Source: Meandrina meandrites (taxonomy: Eukaryota; Cnidaria; Anthozoa; Scleractinia; Meandrinidae). From it: a stretch of 64,000 nucleotides of DNA. The stretch covers positions 37,082,805 through 37,146,804 of the forward strand of contig OY855908.1 of assembly GCA_963693305.1 (NCBI GenBank), read 5' to 3'. The position numbers were made by a program, and so were the translations under genes. The notes under the pieces are model-generated. The model saw only the letters and a program-made list of their open reading frames with translations. It was not told the origin of the DNA and made no database searches. Below are positions 52,833-64,000 of the stretch, one piece after another (the stretch's first letter is position 1; each line of letters begins with the position of its first letter).

Positions 52833-53075
52833 GTGCTCCTTCTCAGTAGCATAGACCATCAACAGTCTCTCTCCATAGCCTCCTGTCCTGTGCACCCCTC
52901 TCTAGCTGGTACCAACTCTTCAGTTCCCATGAACTTGATCTCTGCTTCTAGCGAACGTCTCCAGGTGTTCCGTGGACGACCTCTTTTTGAAAGATTGAAA
53001 CTGAAGATTGCTACTTTTTCAACCTTGGCGTTTCGCGAGTCGAGGGGACAACCTTGTTTCACCGATTTGAACATT
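52833..53075 (-). pseudogene. LINE open reading frame, C-terminal remnant
   Basis: The minus strand reads SKRGRPRNTWRRSLEAEIK, the typical GRPxxTWRR tail of LINE reverse-transcriptase proteins, followed by a frame change and the usual RDxxxWR-like end. No RT core is left. Confidence 0.65.
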
Positions 53076-53164
53076 TTACTTCTTAGCTAGATGCTTCAAG
53101 CATTTGCATCAAACATTTATAGCTATGACTGAATCCAGAGCCGCCTGTAACAGCTCCGCGAGTG

Positions 53165-53775
53165 TAGTTTCACTAAAACGCATAAGGCAGAAGTGATTTT
53201 CTGTTTTTGTGGCTGATTTCCTTCGCGCGCGCGGCGATAGCTATCAATTCGCAAGAGTCAAGTAAATCAAGTCACTATGAATACACAATAAATACCTTTT
53301 AACATGCGAATGCTTAATTTTGACATTACCGATGTGTATATATGCTTGCTCGAATAGGAGAGATTTCTTACCGTAGTTTTCTTGTCTCAAAAGGCGTTCA
53401 AAATACGGAGAAAGATCTTCGCTCTTCTCGCGCCTGAGTACAACTCAATTATGGGTGTAGGCTCCTCGCCTCATGATTTTCAAGCTGTATTTTTATCAGT
53501 GGTTATTACACTTCAATGTACCCGACGAGTTGCTGAAGCATGCAATGTCACAACTGTTTCCACAGCAGCCAACTTATGTATTCAAGACTCTACGCAATTC
53601 GGAGGAGAAAAATGTATGACCGAGGTCCTTAAAATTAAAACTTTATTTAATACTTTGAATTCTATGTTTCAGTTTCCATGTACGAAAATAGTACGACAAT
53701 TCATGCATCGTATTTCAGGAATGTCAGAAGGAATGGGTGCACGGTCAGTCGAGGCGAGAACACTTGAAATGTAAA
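53165..53775 (+). repeat. Repeat block X, copy 4, with its upstream flank
   Basis: The flank 53,165-53,290 (GATTTTCTGTTTTTGTGGCTG, CGCGCGCGGCGATAG) matches 51,405-51,520, so copies 3 and 4 arose as a tandem pair with a LINE remnant between them. The DONSON-linked segment follows. Confidence 0.7.
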
Positions 53776-54730
53776 TAAGGCTACAGACTGCAATCTGTTT
53801 GTAGTTTTAGCGGTCAGTATTCGGTTATTCTATTAGCTAGGTTAGTTCTAGGTAATGTTAGGTTAGGGTTACAGAGTTGAGTCAGAGTTAGGGCTGGTCT
53901 GACTGAAGATCCCATTCTTCAAGCGCAAATCCTGTCACATACCGAAAACTATTCCCCCGTTGGGTGGTCTGTTTGCTTCAGTGATTGTCACTAGCTCATA
54001 TGTCGATTCAATTAAAGCTAATTTGGTCAGCGAGGGAAATGATTACTTAAAATCAAAACATAATTGAGTATCTTGAACACCATGTTTCAGTTTCAGCAGT
54101 TTACATCATTGTGTTTCGACGTTAATTCCACACACGTCATGCTTCGCAGTTCCTCAAAGGGATCGATCGAAGGCTTCACTTTATAATTACCCGCCCGTTG
54201 TCATTGAAAATGAGAGTTGGAGATAATTAACGTTAACCCGTAGGCAGTAACACGGAGAGGCGAGAGGCTATTTCCATAATCCATCCATTGAGTTCGAGAA
54301 CTGAAATCACTGTGAAATAAAGCTATTCCTAGGGAAACTGTTCCACGCCTGGTATGATTCACAATACGGTACAGTTTACAAAAGCGCAGAGATTGCTAAA
54401 GTACGATGAAAGCAAATAAGACAATTCTTGGACATTTTGCTATCAGTTTGTATGTGCCTTTTCGTTTTGAAGTATGATCTTGAAAATCAAAAGCGTAAAA
54501 TGCAGTCAGGCAGACAATTCGCCATACATTTGGCATTAGCACTGACCTCTATTGTTTTGAACTGTTTTTAATGAAAGGATCAAAGTGAAAATCTTGCATA
54601 TGTAAAATAATTCAATGTGTTCATATAGCTTCATTTCTGAAAGGGAGGTAATATGCTCTTATATCCCTTGAGGTTATAATTTTCCAATTTTCCCGCGGCC
54701 AGTTCAAATGATTTTACATTTGATCACATA
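53776..54730. repeat. Duplicated segment (partner 13,110-14,285)
   Basis: Same order of words as in the partner, lacking the palindromic MITE. It leads directly into the DONSON promoter. Confidence 0.75.
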
Positions 54731-54764
54731 CAGTCTTCTGCATGGGCTTGGGCACTAGTGGTAG

Positions 54765-54776
54765 TGACGTCACGTG
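54765..54776. promoter_or_regulatory. CRE/E-box site upstream of DONSON
   Basis: TGACGTCA overlapping CACGTG, about 100 bp before the DONSON ATG, in a region with no TATA box. ATF/CREB and bHLH factors bind such motifs. Both are mutated in the copied promoter at about 14,305. Use in vivo is inferred. Confidence 0.45.
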
Positions 54777-54871
54777 TTCGTTTGGCGCGGAATTTATAAA
54801 ATTTACCCTTTCGAGTCCTCGATTCAATTTTCACCGTTGTAAAAGCTGCCATCATATATATCGCTATAAAT

Positions 54872-57767
54872 ATGGCACAGAACTCCCCAACTGGACCCAT
54901 CCGCCTTACAAAACCTACAGGTGTTATAAAGTTGAAGATTAAGAAGAAAAAGTCCGCACAAAAGCCATCTATCCGGATTTCAAACGCTCTAAAACCGATC
55001 AATGGCCCCGTTCAAGATGGCCGCCCTCAGGCATTGAAGCGAGCGAATCCTTTTAGGTGTTCTCCAAGAAAAAAGCCGAATCTCACTACAGATGCACAGA
55101 CATCAGAATGCAGGCTTTTCAATGTCCTCGATGGTTTAGACGAAAATCTCGAAAACATTTCGGCAAACACACTACAACCAACAGAGAGCGTTGTACAGGA
55201 AAATTCAAGCAAAAAGATCTTCGATACGGACGGCAGTTTTGCTTCTGAACGAAGCGAAGTTGAGACCCCGATAGACGACATTGAAGGTTCAACAATGTTT
55301 CCTTTAGATTGGAGTTTAAAATCTAAAGTGAGGTTTACATCGTCTGTGTCGTTCAATTGGTGTGGAACTCTCAAAACACGGGATGAAGGGGAAGGCTTGT
55401 TGAATTTCGTTCGTTGCCAAACAACGGAAAATTCAATCGACGGTTATCCTTCGTCGTTTTGTTCCTTTACTAAAGTATGGATGCATCCTGCTCTTCCATG
55501 GCTTGAACTTTTCCCACGAAAATCTGCTGATGGAAAAAGTGGTTCGAAAAGAAGCATTCAACTCACAGATGAAATGTCTTCATCCCTTCACCGTGATTGG
55601 GTGTCCAGTTTTCGTTCTGTTTTCAATCTTGTGCGAGCTGGTTTCTGTCCGTATTTTTATCTGGTGGCAAGTCAAAACACTATGCTCTTTCAGGCTGCAG
55701 GGATAAATAGAGACGAAACAGTTCAAGTGCTTATTACGCCAACGACTAAGGGATTTCGGGATGCATTGCGGAACGAAGGTAATAGAAATTTAAAAGTGAG
55801 GTCGGGCTAGTGAAATGTAACGTTTACTAGCCCGCTGGCTAGAAGAAAATTTAAAAGAATTAAAATTTAATTCGATTCTTTTAAGTCCATAGTTGTGAAA
55901 AGGCCACAAAGTTGTGTAATGGGCTAGTAAATTTCAAGGAACACTGGCCCAGTGGCTAGTGACTTAGCTGACCAGATGTTGAACCCTGTAAACATGCGAG
56001 AAGCAGAGTCCAGTTTACAGTTCCCCTGAAGTCTGCAAAAGGCTGTGTTTACACAGAACCACTTCCAAATGGATCTGGTCCAAAAATAGGTCTTCTGTTA
56101 CACAAAACCATTCTGGAACTGGTCCAGAATGAATCCAAAACTGGACCTATTGTTTTGCAGGTCTAGTTTTGGATCCGTAGCTGACTGGTTCCAGGAACAA
56201 CCAATGAGGTACCAGGTGTTTTCATGGAACCGCTTGTAACCGATCCAGTTTGGTTTAGAATATAGTTGAATCCTGCTGTCCCGGACTCTCAAGGGAAATG
56301 AAGCACATCAAAAGCAAAAATGCAAATCCGAGGGAAATGGATTTGAGTTTGAGATAGTGAGTTGTTCAAGATAGCAAGGTTCAACTGTAATTCCAGTCTA
56401 GTTCCTTGAAAAAGTAGCCCAAGGCTACGTTTACATGGAACCAATCTGGATTCATGTCTGTTGACATAGAACTGTTTGGAACTGTCTGGACTGGCTCCTT
56501 GAAGACACCTGGTACTCAGTTTGGCCTTACATCTTACCCTGATGCATATATTGTATTACAGGTATAAATTTTACCATGCCACATTTGGAAGACAGAGGAA
56601 AGAAAGAACCTGGATCTGGGTCTCAGGAGGGGGAGTCGGATGATGAGGAAGAGACGGAGCCCAGGGATGACTCCGATGATGAGTATGGCGACAAGCGAGA
56701 GTGGCTAGAAAGCATGGGCCTTGATAAAGAACAGTTTCCGCTACTAAATCCAAAGACTGTTACTCCACACCAAAGAAACAATCTCAGAACCATTGATCAA
56801 CAACCATCCTCCACGGTGCTGGTGAAAGGAGCTGACACACATGCTCTGTTTAATTTCCTTCTCAATTGCAAAAGCTTAACAGCCAATAATGGACCACAAG
56901 CGCAAGTGCCGCCAACATTACTGGCTCCTGTCGCATTTGATGGTGCTACCTTAAAAAGTCTGAGGGTCAACCAAGGGATCCTGAAACACCAACAAGCTAA
57001 GGGAATGAAGCAGGTAAAAAGTTATAATCAATTTCCATTTTCTCTTTACCCTCATTTAGCAAATTCAAATAAGCTACTCTTATTAACATACCAAAACAAC
57101 TTTTGACTTAGCCTGCAAATACTAACAGGTATTTTCTTCCTTTTTCATAAGCTGTCAGTCGAAAAAATATTGGAACAATGTACACAAAAATTTATGTGCT
57201 TTCCTGAGTAGCATGACCTGAATAACATTAGGCAGGTGGACAAGTGGAAGTATTCGAGCCAGATTTTTTTCTACTGGTGTCTTCTAAATATGCAACAAAT
57301 ACATCAAATAAGTAGAAATTAAGTTGTTGCAATTCACAAGTTACTTTTGATTAAGGAAGTTAGTATTATTGTTTTCACTAGGAGGAACTGTTTGCTGTTT
57401 GTAGCCTAAAAGCACCTATCATAACTGCAAGTGAACATCTATTTTTAAAACAAATTGTTACGGGTTTTTTTTTCAGTTATATAGTCTAGAAATATCTGGA
57501 CCTTTACTGCCTGGCTGCACGTTTGAACTGTGTCACCTGCTGAAGGCCTCACAAAAAGGGAACTTTAAGGCCACCTTCTCTGCACACCAGCCATCAGTGG
57601 CCTTCAATGTCCCAGCCCTTGAGAGCAAATGTTCCTCTAGTGGATGTAATTTAGAGTGTAGCATTTCATCTGGACAATGGAAACACTACCGAGAAGCAGA
57701 ACATTTGAAAGAAAACTCTTTAAAAGAACTCAACTGCAAAGACAGCCTTTTTACTTGGACAATTTGA
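54872..57767 (+). CDS. DONSON: Downstream neighbor of SON homolog (replication-fork factor)
   Basis: Three exons: 54,872-55,778, 56,562-57,013, 57,477-57,767 (TGA 57,765-57,767). Phases 1 and 0; donors GTAATA and GTAAAA, acceptors TATTACAG and TTTTTCAG. The predicted protein is 549 aa, close to vertebrate DONSON. Family signatures seen: basic N-terminus with QKPSIRISNAL; FPLDWSLKSKVRFTSS; HPALPWLELFPR; DWVSSFRSVFNLVRAGFCPYFYL; TTKGFRDALRNEG running over the first splice; STVLVKGADTHALFNFLL; PPTLLAPVAFDGATLKSL. An acidic stretch (about residues 320-340) is typical of an unstructured insert. DONSON helps load and activate the CMG helicase at origins and stabilises forks, in the nucleus. The start at MAQNSPTGP is also kept in the copied 5' fragment at 14,361. 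Intron 1 has two MITE-like fragments. Convergent with CCDC148, stop codons about 1.3 kb apart. No defects. Confidence 0.93.
55790..56540. repeat. MITE-like fragments in DONSON intron 1
   Basis: The pair ACTAGCCCGCTGGCTAG / GGCCCAGTGGCTAG (55,828-55,965), and GGCTGTGTTTACACAGAACC (56,042) with GGCTACGTTTACATGGAACC (56,423), are typical short-element ends. Exact boundaries were not resolved. Confidence 0.4.
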
Positions 57768-57892
57768 ATATGATTATGACACCAAGAGAAACGCTAAGTC
57801 GCAGGGCTGCCTTAACTATTTATTTCACACCCATCACTTTCATAATTTGTAAAAAAAGGTTTGAAGCAGTTTTTATGGCTATGTACTAAAAC

Positions 57893-57916
57893 CTGAAATG
57901 AAATGAAATGAAATGA
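57893..57916. repeat. (TGAAA)n microsatellite
   Basis: Four to five units of GAAAT just downstream of DONSON. Confidence 0.8.
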
Positions 57917-59050
57917 CTGAAAGTATGCTTAATTATTGCAGCTTTGATTGCAGTTAGCTTTCATTTGTTGGTTAGGCTTCATTTTGGGTTTTAGCACATG
58001 CCGTGTCTATGCTTATGGTCAAACCATAGCAAAACTTCCTCCAAAAAACAAAGGAATGAAATTCGTCATTGGAAATTTACGTACTTTCTTACACTTGGGA
58101 AGGACATTATGTATGATAAATTTTATGCCGAGCATTATTTCAGTTTACAATGCAGCAGAAAACCTTTCCTGGAATACCTTGCCGTTATGTTCATACGCTG
58201 TATGTACATTTTCACCAGTCTCATTTTCGGCGGCCTATTCCATGTTTGCCAGGCAACTGTCAGCACTCGAGGAGTTATGAGAAGGGAGTATTCACTGAGT
58301 GCAGCATGTACAAGCACAAGTGTTGAAAAAATGTGGGGAAGAGATAGGCAAGGTTGTTCAGCTTGGTCAGGTTATCTAGGACCCCTGTATGGAACTGCAA
58401 CTTTTATTTTGTAATAACTCTTTTACATTGTATTATGTACAGTCAGACAATGATATTAATGTATGCACAGATATTGAAAACATTTTTGACATTCTGGTTC
58501 TCAGAGATTAAAAAAGCTCTTTTCTGTTGACCACAGCTAACCTATCCAGTATCCACTGTTTTTACTGATATTTATAAATAATATTTAAAACTGTAGTTGT
58601 TTGAAAGCAGATACATCAAAAGTCATTATTAAAAGAGTGACTGGCAATGGGAAAGAAAGCTAACAACATCTTCACAAAGGCTTCTTTGTCCTGCTCAGTC
58701 ATATCTGGATTAAAAACAAAACAAAATGTGTATTAAATTCATAAAAAACACCCTGTGGGGAGGAGGGAGGTATGGATATTTTCTGGAGAAATACAGTATT
58801 GTTCAAAGTGAGTATATGAAAAGCAGAAGAAAGATCATCACAGTTGCATGTGTATGCAACTTTAAGCAGTGGCGAAAAGAAAGTCCGAAAACAAGACTTG
58901 GCAAGGATTCAAACCCATAACCTCTGTGATATCACAGTACAGTGCTCTTATGGTTCCTCGTGATTGATTCCTTTATCTCATTGCCTGAACGTGACGCATA
59001 TATCTGGCATTTTGAGGAGAAATAAGAAGCTGGTCACTACTGTAATTACA

Positions 59051-62000
59051 TTAATGACAATAATAACTGATAGATAGATCATACTTGAACACAGTTGAAT
59101 GTTGATCCTTCCTCGGTTCCTGAGGTGGCCTTATTGTAGCCATGATCCTTCTTGCGTAATCAGTGTTATGAATCCCTGCTTCTCTCAGAGCGTTCTCAAC
59201 TCTTAGTCTTCTGTCGCCAGCCACCTGCAACAGAAATAACACTGCAGTGTAATCTCATTACAATACCTTGTACAATATTAGACACTGCTCAGGGTAGACT
59301 CAGTTAAGAATTTCTTCCATTATCGAGCAAGAGGCAAAGCCAAAATAAAAAAGATTTGTACTGTCTCCAGTTTCCAAGTACTACGGTCTTCCTTATAGGT
59401 GTCTTGGTTCAGGGCTGCCTGAGAGGGGAGCTTGGGAATCCCAGAAGGAAAGGTCCCATCTTTCCTACCAACCCCCCTCCCCTCTCGATCCACTACTGGG
59501 GGAAAAAATTATGTGAAAGGTTGTCTCCTTTGTGGCTCATCACACAATCTTTCCTTCCCAACAAATGTCGGGGAGGAAAGATCATGTGATGACAGAACCA
59601 AAACAACATCTGCATAGGAGGCTAGGTGGAAGGAGAAAGAACTAAAAAAAAGTCAAGGAATGATTTCCACATTTGAGGAAATATATCATATATCCCTACG
59701 AAAGTTGGAAAGGAATGCGATGTAAGCACGTCTTACCTGTTTTTCATCATAGCCATGAACAGCATAGAGTGGATGTTGGAGGTCAAGTTCTTCCTCATAC
59801 ATACTGGCCACACGAGCTTGGGATGCCTGTGGAACACAATGATACAAAGAGGCAATCATATGACATAAGAATCATGTGATGCTAGTTCTACGTGTATGTG
59901 TATATCAATATGAAAGACATATATAACAGAGTTCCTAAGTGCCAGAAAATTGTCTTTCACTTATGTGTCAGATGCTATGAATGCATATCGAAGTATATGA
60001 GAAAAAACTCCTGGTACACACTGTCTTTACAAGCTGCTGCCTAGAAAGGAATATTATATTGGATCTGACCAGTAGTCTGTTAGTTATACCTACCTCAGTT
60101 GGTTTAAAAACCCTCTCAGGATCATCCTCTATGTGAACTTGGACCTAAACTCAAAATATAAGTCAGAACAGAGGTGTAAGCAAGTACTAAAGAAATACAC
60201 ATAATCTGTATTTGACAAAAAATTCACTCTTCAGTGTTATTGGGCATAGGGTAGCCTGTGAATGCAGACATATTTCATGCTGTTGCTTGTCTCCAAGCAA
60301 CAGAGCTCTGGAAATACGTCTGTTTGCAGGCTTAGCATAGGGTGGGCTGCTAATAAAAAAGATTGTTGACTGTTTTTCACACAAGAACAGCATTGTCACA
60401 CCTGTTCCCTAAGTTTGTCAAGTCGTCTCTGTTTTTCATTTTCCTGTTCAAGAGCCAGTTCCTTAGCTTGTTGCTTTGCTTCTTGGTGTAACTGTAACTG
60501 TTCCTTGCGGTATTGCACCCTACAAAAGAAGTTAACAAACTATGAGAAGTTTCAAATCACAGTTTTTGTGAGTAATATTATTGTCACTTTAAAAATACAA
60601 CATTGAATATGCATTAATAGCTTCACAGTCTTTTTGAGCCCGTTTCCACATGTAGCGTGAAGCAACTGGTAGTGCTTGGTCTAGCCTGCGAATACAGCTG
60701 CCTTTCCACGCCCAACCCGCTTGTTGCGTTCGGAGGGGAACGCAACAAGCAAACAAGCAGGTCGGGGTGTGGAGAGGCAGCTTTTTTCACAGGCTATCTT
60801 TGGTCAGCCTGTAATTTTATGTTTACTTAATGAATGTCAACAGTCATTTCAAGATATACCTTTCCTTATCTAACACAGCTTGCTCCGCCATTTTTTCTTG
60901 TAATTCTGCCAGTCTTCTTCTTTCCTCCTGAGCTGAAAGTTCTCTCTCCTTCTCCTTCTGTTCCCTAAAATCTTGGATCTATAAAATTTGAATTAGCATT
61001 TGAGATAAAAACGTTAAATACAAAATAAACAAAGGGGGTGCACAGAGATGCAAATAATAACCACTTGAGGATTTAACTTCTCTTGATTTTTATGGCTGAA
61101 AGACCAAAATTTACTGCCTGTGATCAACAAAATTTTACCAGTTGTAAATCTTAGCTACGTCCCTAGGTGCAGACTTTCACTGGCAATTGAACCAGTCAGC
61201 TCAGTCTTCTTGGCTGAACATTGTCAGTAATAAGTAACAGTAGTTAAGTGTCTTACCTGTTTGTGTTGGTGATCTCTACGTTTCCTTTCTTTTTCCTCAG
61301 CAGCTCTCAGCTGTTCTTCTTCCTCTTCTTGCTGTTTTGCAGCAATAGCAGCTTGAAGCTTTAGTGCCTCAAGTTTCTGCTCACGGAATGCAAGTACCTG
61401 AAGAAAACAATTAAAGTATTTGTTTGCAAGTCCCTTCAGTAAGCTTGTCTTACCAAGTCTTTTAATGTGTAGTTCCTGACAAGAAAATATCCAAACTCTG
61501 CCCACAGAAAGGATTGGAAATTCCAGGTAGGAGGGAGAGGTGGGTCTCAAAGATCCCCACATTTGAAGCAATGTAAAAAGCTAAATTGGAATTTCCAGAG
61601 GGGTCGACAGGAGAGAGGGGGGGAGGGGGGTCATAGGGCAAATCCCTTCTGTTGTGGAGGGGATATGGATACTTTCTGAAAATGCACCTAATCATTGTAA
61701 ACTACATTGAATTCAGACAAACCTTCTCATAGAGCTCTTGGCAGATGTGTTCCTGTTTCTTTCTTGTTTTGGCTTTTTCTTCAGCTTCTTCATAAGCTGT
61801 CCATGCATCGACAAATGTAGCCTTCACTTTCATGAGCAAGTCATCCCTGTCATGGGCCCAGGCACGCAGAGTACTATTAAACTGCTCTTGGTAAAATTTG
61901 TGAGCAAGAAACCATTCTTCATGTTCAACCTAAAAGAGATAATACCGGTAATAATTAAACAGGTGTTCTAAAAGTACTGTTGCTTCATCCAAAAGATCAT

Positions 62001-63457
62001 ATTTATGCCACCATCTTGGATGGTTGACAGGTAGAGAGTTGGGAACAGGTAGGCAGGGCTTTAATTAACACAGACTGGCAATTTGCTGATGCTCATTTAG
62101 ACTCTGTATCCTGTGTTGTGTTCTTGGGCAAGACACTACACTCAAAGTACCAGTCTCCATTTAGAAATTGTACCTGCAAACTGTAAAGCCTGGGTCAAAC
62201 AAAGATGAGAGATGATGATCAGTGAGAGTTCAAACTCTCGCTCTTGTTTGGCCTGACACTCTCATGCAATCTCATGTGTGCTGACTCATGGACTTTGAAG
62301 GAACTCAAATTTTTCATGAGAGTCAATAAGAGTTTTCTCCCATCTCTAGTTGCTCTTGATGGACTCTTACAACTCTTGTTCTCATTTGGCCTGAGTTGAT
62401 GGTCATGATCAACGAGAGTTGACGATAACTCTCATGAGCGTCAACTCTCATCAACTCACATCCTTGTTTGGCCCGAGCTTAAAGCCCAACATAACAAAAT
62501 ATTGAGGGAAAGGGACCTGTGATGAACAAGCGCCCCATCCAGAGGGGAATATTAGTAGCAATACATTTGTATGGCTAACCTAGAGTAGTACGGAAAGGAG
62601 CACGAAAGAAACTGGGGTTAAGCACTGGCAGTTAGATCAGTATGGTACCGAGGCTTGTGAAGACTTAAAAATTTTCTGAAAAGGGGGTTTTATTAAGTGC
62701 ACTGTTAGTAATATTCACAAGAAATTCCTTACCAGCTGGGAGCGAGTTTTATGTGACAGTTCTCTGATCATTCTGTCGATGTAAAGCATCCTTCTGTTTG
62801 GTAGCTCAGGTGGGTATTGTTCCATGAGGTGGACAAAGTGTAGATGATCATATTTTGACCAACCCCCTGTACTGGATCTGAAGATATTTCAAATTAATGT
62901 TTAGTAATTACTCTAAAAATATTATTTTTCTATGCTTTTCAAAATCATGGGAACTCTAAAATTATCAACCAACATCGCATTTTTTGCTACTGCCAATCCT
63001 GTTAGCATGTGATTGACAGCAAAAGCACAATTATTCTTCTTATTATTTGGTTGGCAACTTCAGAGTTTGCAAGATTTTAAAAGTGCAGTAAGGATAAGAG
63101 AAGCAAGGATCAATACCGCTCAAGTGCGACATACTTACTGTTTGACATGTTGATATTTGACATTCAGGTATTCTAATTGAGCTTCATATTTCCTGTCCAA
63201 CAGAAGAAACTCTTCCAACACAGTCACCTTTAACTGTTCATCTGGGCACTCTAGATCATACGCTTCATCAGGAATTCCTGTCTCAGTAACAACAGCTGAT
63301 ATCACACCCAATCCAGTTATTTCATGCCATGTTATACCGTCGAGTTCTTGCTCAAGCTGTTCTTGTTCCATTTGTAGTTTTTCCATTACAACTCGCTGCT
63401 GCATCTTGACTGACTCCACAACTTTTAGAACATCTGAGTGTTCTTTGTCAGCGACTC
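59051..63457 (-). CDS. CCDC148: Coiled-coil domain-containing protein 148, C-terminal nine exons
   Basis: Minus-strand exons: 63,457-63,139; 62,877-62,733; 61,929-61,723; 61,397-61,257; 60,978-60,860; 60,519-60,402; 60,144-60,094; 59,826-59,737; 59,224-59,051 (TAA 59,053-59,051). All have GT-AG borders and a continuous frame, giving about 454 residues. Human CCDC148 is about 590 aa, so roughly the first quarter lies beyond the right edge. Signatures: YDHLHFVHLMEQYPPELPNRR; VEHEEWFLAHKFYQEQF; a long charged coiled coil rich in Glu, Gln, Lys and Arg over four exons (QQEEEEEQLRAAEEKERKRR); and the conserved C-terminus LRVENALREAGIHNTDYARR followed by PRKDQHSTVFKYD. The family is poorly characterised, with a structural or ciliary/centrosomal role suggested by the coiled coil only. 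Introns hold at least three small MITEs. No defects. Confidence 0.92.
60249..60342. mobile_element. Hairpin MITE, AGCCTGYGAA family, CCDC148 intron
   Basis: AGCCTGTGAATGCAGACATATTTC is inverted as GAAATACGTCTGTTTGCAGGCT. Related palindromes are at 60,683, 51,148 and 8,028. Confidence 0.65.
60683..60796. mobile_element. Hairpin MITE, AGCCTGYGAA family, CCDC148 intron
   Basis: TAGCCTGCGAATACAGCTGCC... is inverted as ...GGCAGCTTTTTTCACAGGCTA; the inner arms GCTTGTTGCGTT and AACGCAACAAGC are perfect around CGGAGGGG. Confidence 0.7.
62188..62479. mobile_element. Harbinger-like MITE in a CCDC148 intron
   Basis: The ends AGCCTGGGTCAAACAAAGATG and CATCCTTGTTTGGCCCGAGCT are imperfect inverted repeats; TAA on both sides (62,185-62,187 and 62,480-62,482). 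The interior is full of ACTCTCAT / ATGAGAGT words in both orientations. Confidence 0.78.
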
Positions 63458-63519
63458 CTAAAGGAAACACTGGAACCAGTTAAAGTTGCTAAACGGAGAT
63501 CTTGACCGAAGGCTGGAAG

Positions 63520-64000
63520 CTCGGGGGGGGGGGGGGGGGGGGGTGGGGGGGTACTCCCATATATGGGCTATACAAGTATGTGTTGCAGGATAGGGTATGG
63601 TTTTTGAGGTCCTTAGTCCTTAAATAGGGTATCATTTTCGCTCCTTTTGGCGTAGTGTTTCCAGTGCGATACTTAGAGAGGGTACCTAAACTCTATTAGC
63701 TAAAATAAACCCCCAGCTACGTGAAAAAAAGAATGGTCTGTTAAAACTGAACTATCCTTCAAGTATTAGTAAAGTGACTTCATAAAGATTTGTGTTTTGC
63801 CATGTGGGTTAAGTCAATATTTGGGTAAATTCACATAACGCTTCTCCTCCCCTTGAATAAGGTGTCATTTTTGGGTTTGGGCCTTAAAAAGGGTATCAAT
63901 TTTCGTTTTCTTAATCATTAAATAGGGTCAGGGTTTGAGAACCTTTGCGGCACACCCCTATCTGAAATTTATGGGAACCCCCCACCCTGGGGCTGGAGAA
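63520..64000. mobile_element. Element with GGGGGTACTCCC end, runs off the right edge or ends near it
   Basis: A G run of about 19 and then GGTGGGGGGGTACTCCCATATATGGG; the right part has CCCTATCTGAAATTTATGGGAACCCCCC, which pairs with it. The words AAATAGGGTATCATTTT and AAAAAGGGTATCAATTTTCG repeat inside. It lies in the intron upstream of the first visible CCDC148 exon. Confidence 0.5.

Noticed and set aside
57948..58414. Overlapping frames of 110 and 138 codons after DONSON
   Set aside because: They lie in the 3' region of DONSON; two frames overlap and neither resembles a known protein.

Overview
The window looks like nuclear DNA of a cnidarian, most likely a stony coral. It is AT-rich. Genes are split by GT-AG introns, two conserved animal genes lie at the right end, and the rest is packed with short inverted-repeat DNA transposons (MITEs), tRNA-derived SINEs, hAT, pogo and TTAA-type elements, a LINE and a tyrosine-recombinase gene. 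Species cannot be named from the sequence alone. There are no prokaryotic features. All exon models here were read by eye from splice sites, phase and protein similarity; no search was run.

Left end (0-4.5 kb): the 3' part of an unrecognised plus-strand gene (exons at 509, 1650, 2046 and 3589, stop at 3756), broken up by a split SINE, a palindromic MITE and a pogo-like element. From 6.9 to 12.4 kb, minus strand, is the first of three paralogous genes for small secreted six-cysteine (knottin-like) peptides; its introns hold a 1.5 kb TIR element, a MITE and a 5'-truncated LINE. From 12.4 to 15.1 kb is a repeat block that includes a copied 5' end of the DONSON gene. From 16 to 20.6 kb is a partial tandem duplication around a YR (tyrosine recombinase) gene.

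Middle: about 4.5-5 kb of sequence at 22.7-27.5 kb is duplicated at 40.8-45.3 kb. Each copy carries one further six-cysteine peptide gene (24.1-26.6 kb and 41.8-44.1 kb, both minus strand). The two copies differ by clean transposon insertions, so each acts as the empty site for the other. Between them lie a 666-bp hAT remnant with its 8-bp target duplication, two long-TIR elements, poly-G/C tracts and stretches where nothing was recognised.

Right end: a 139-aa unassigned ORF (48.2 kb), tRNA-like SINEs, an element with ATCGAT-array ends (50.1-51.4 kb), two more copies of the repeat block, then DONSON (plus strand, three exons, replication-fork factor) facing the C-terminal nine exons of CCDC148 (minus strand, coiled-coil protein, 5' end outside the window). 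These two genes are convergent, about 1.3 kb apart.

The most interesting content is the knottin-like peptide family. Exon number, intron phases (0 and 2), signal peptide, dibasic site and cysteine spacing agree in all three copies, although two of the three coding pieces in each gene are under 90 nt and would be missed by ordinary ORF calling.
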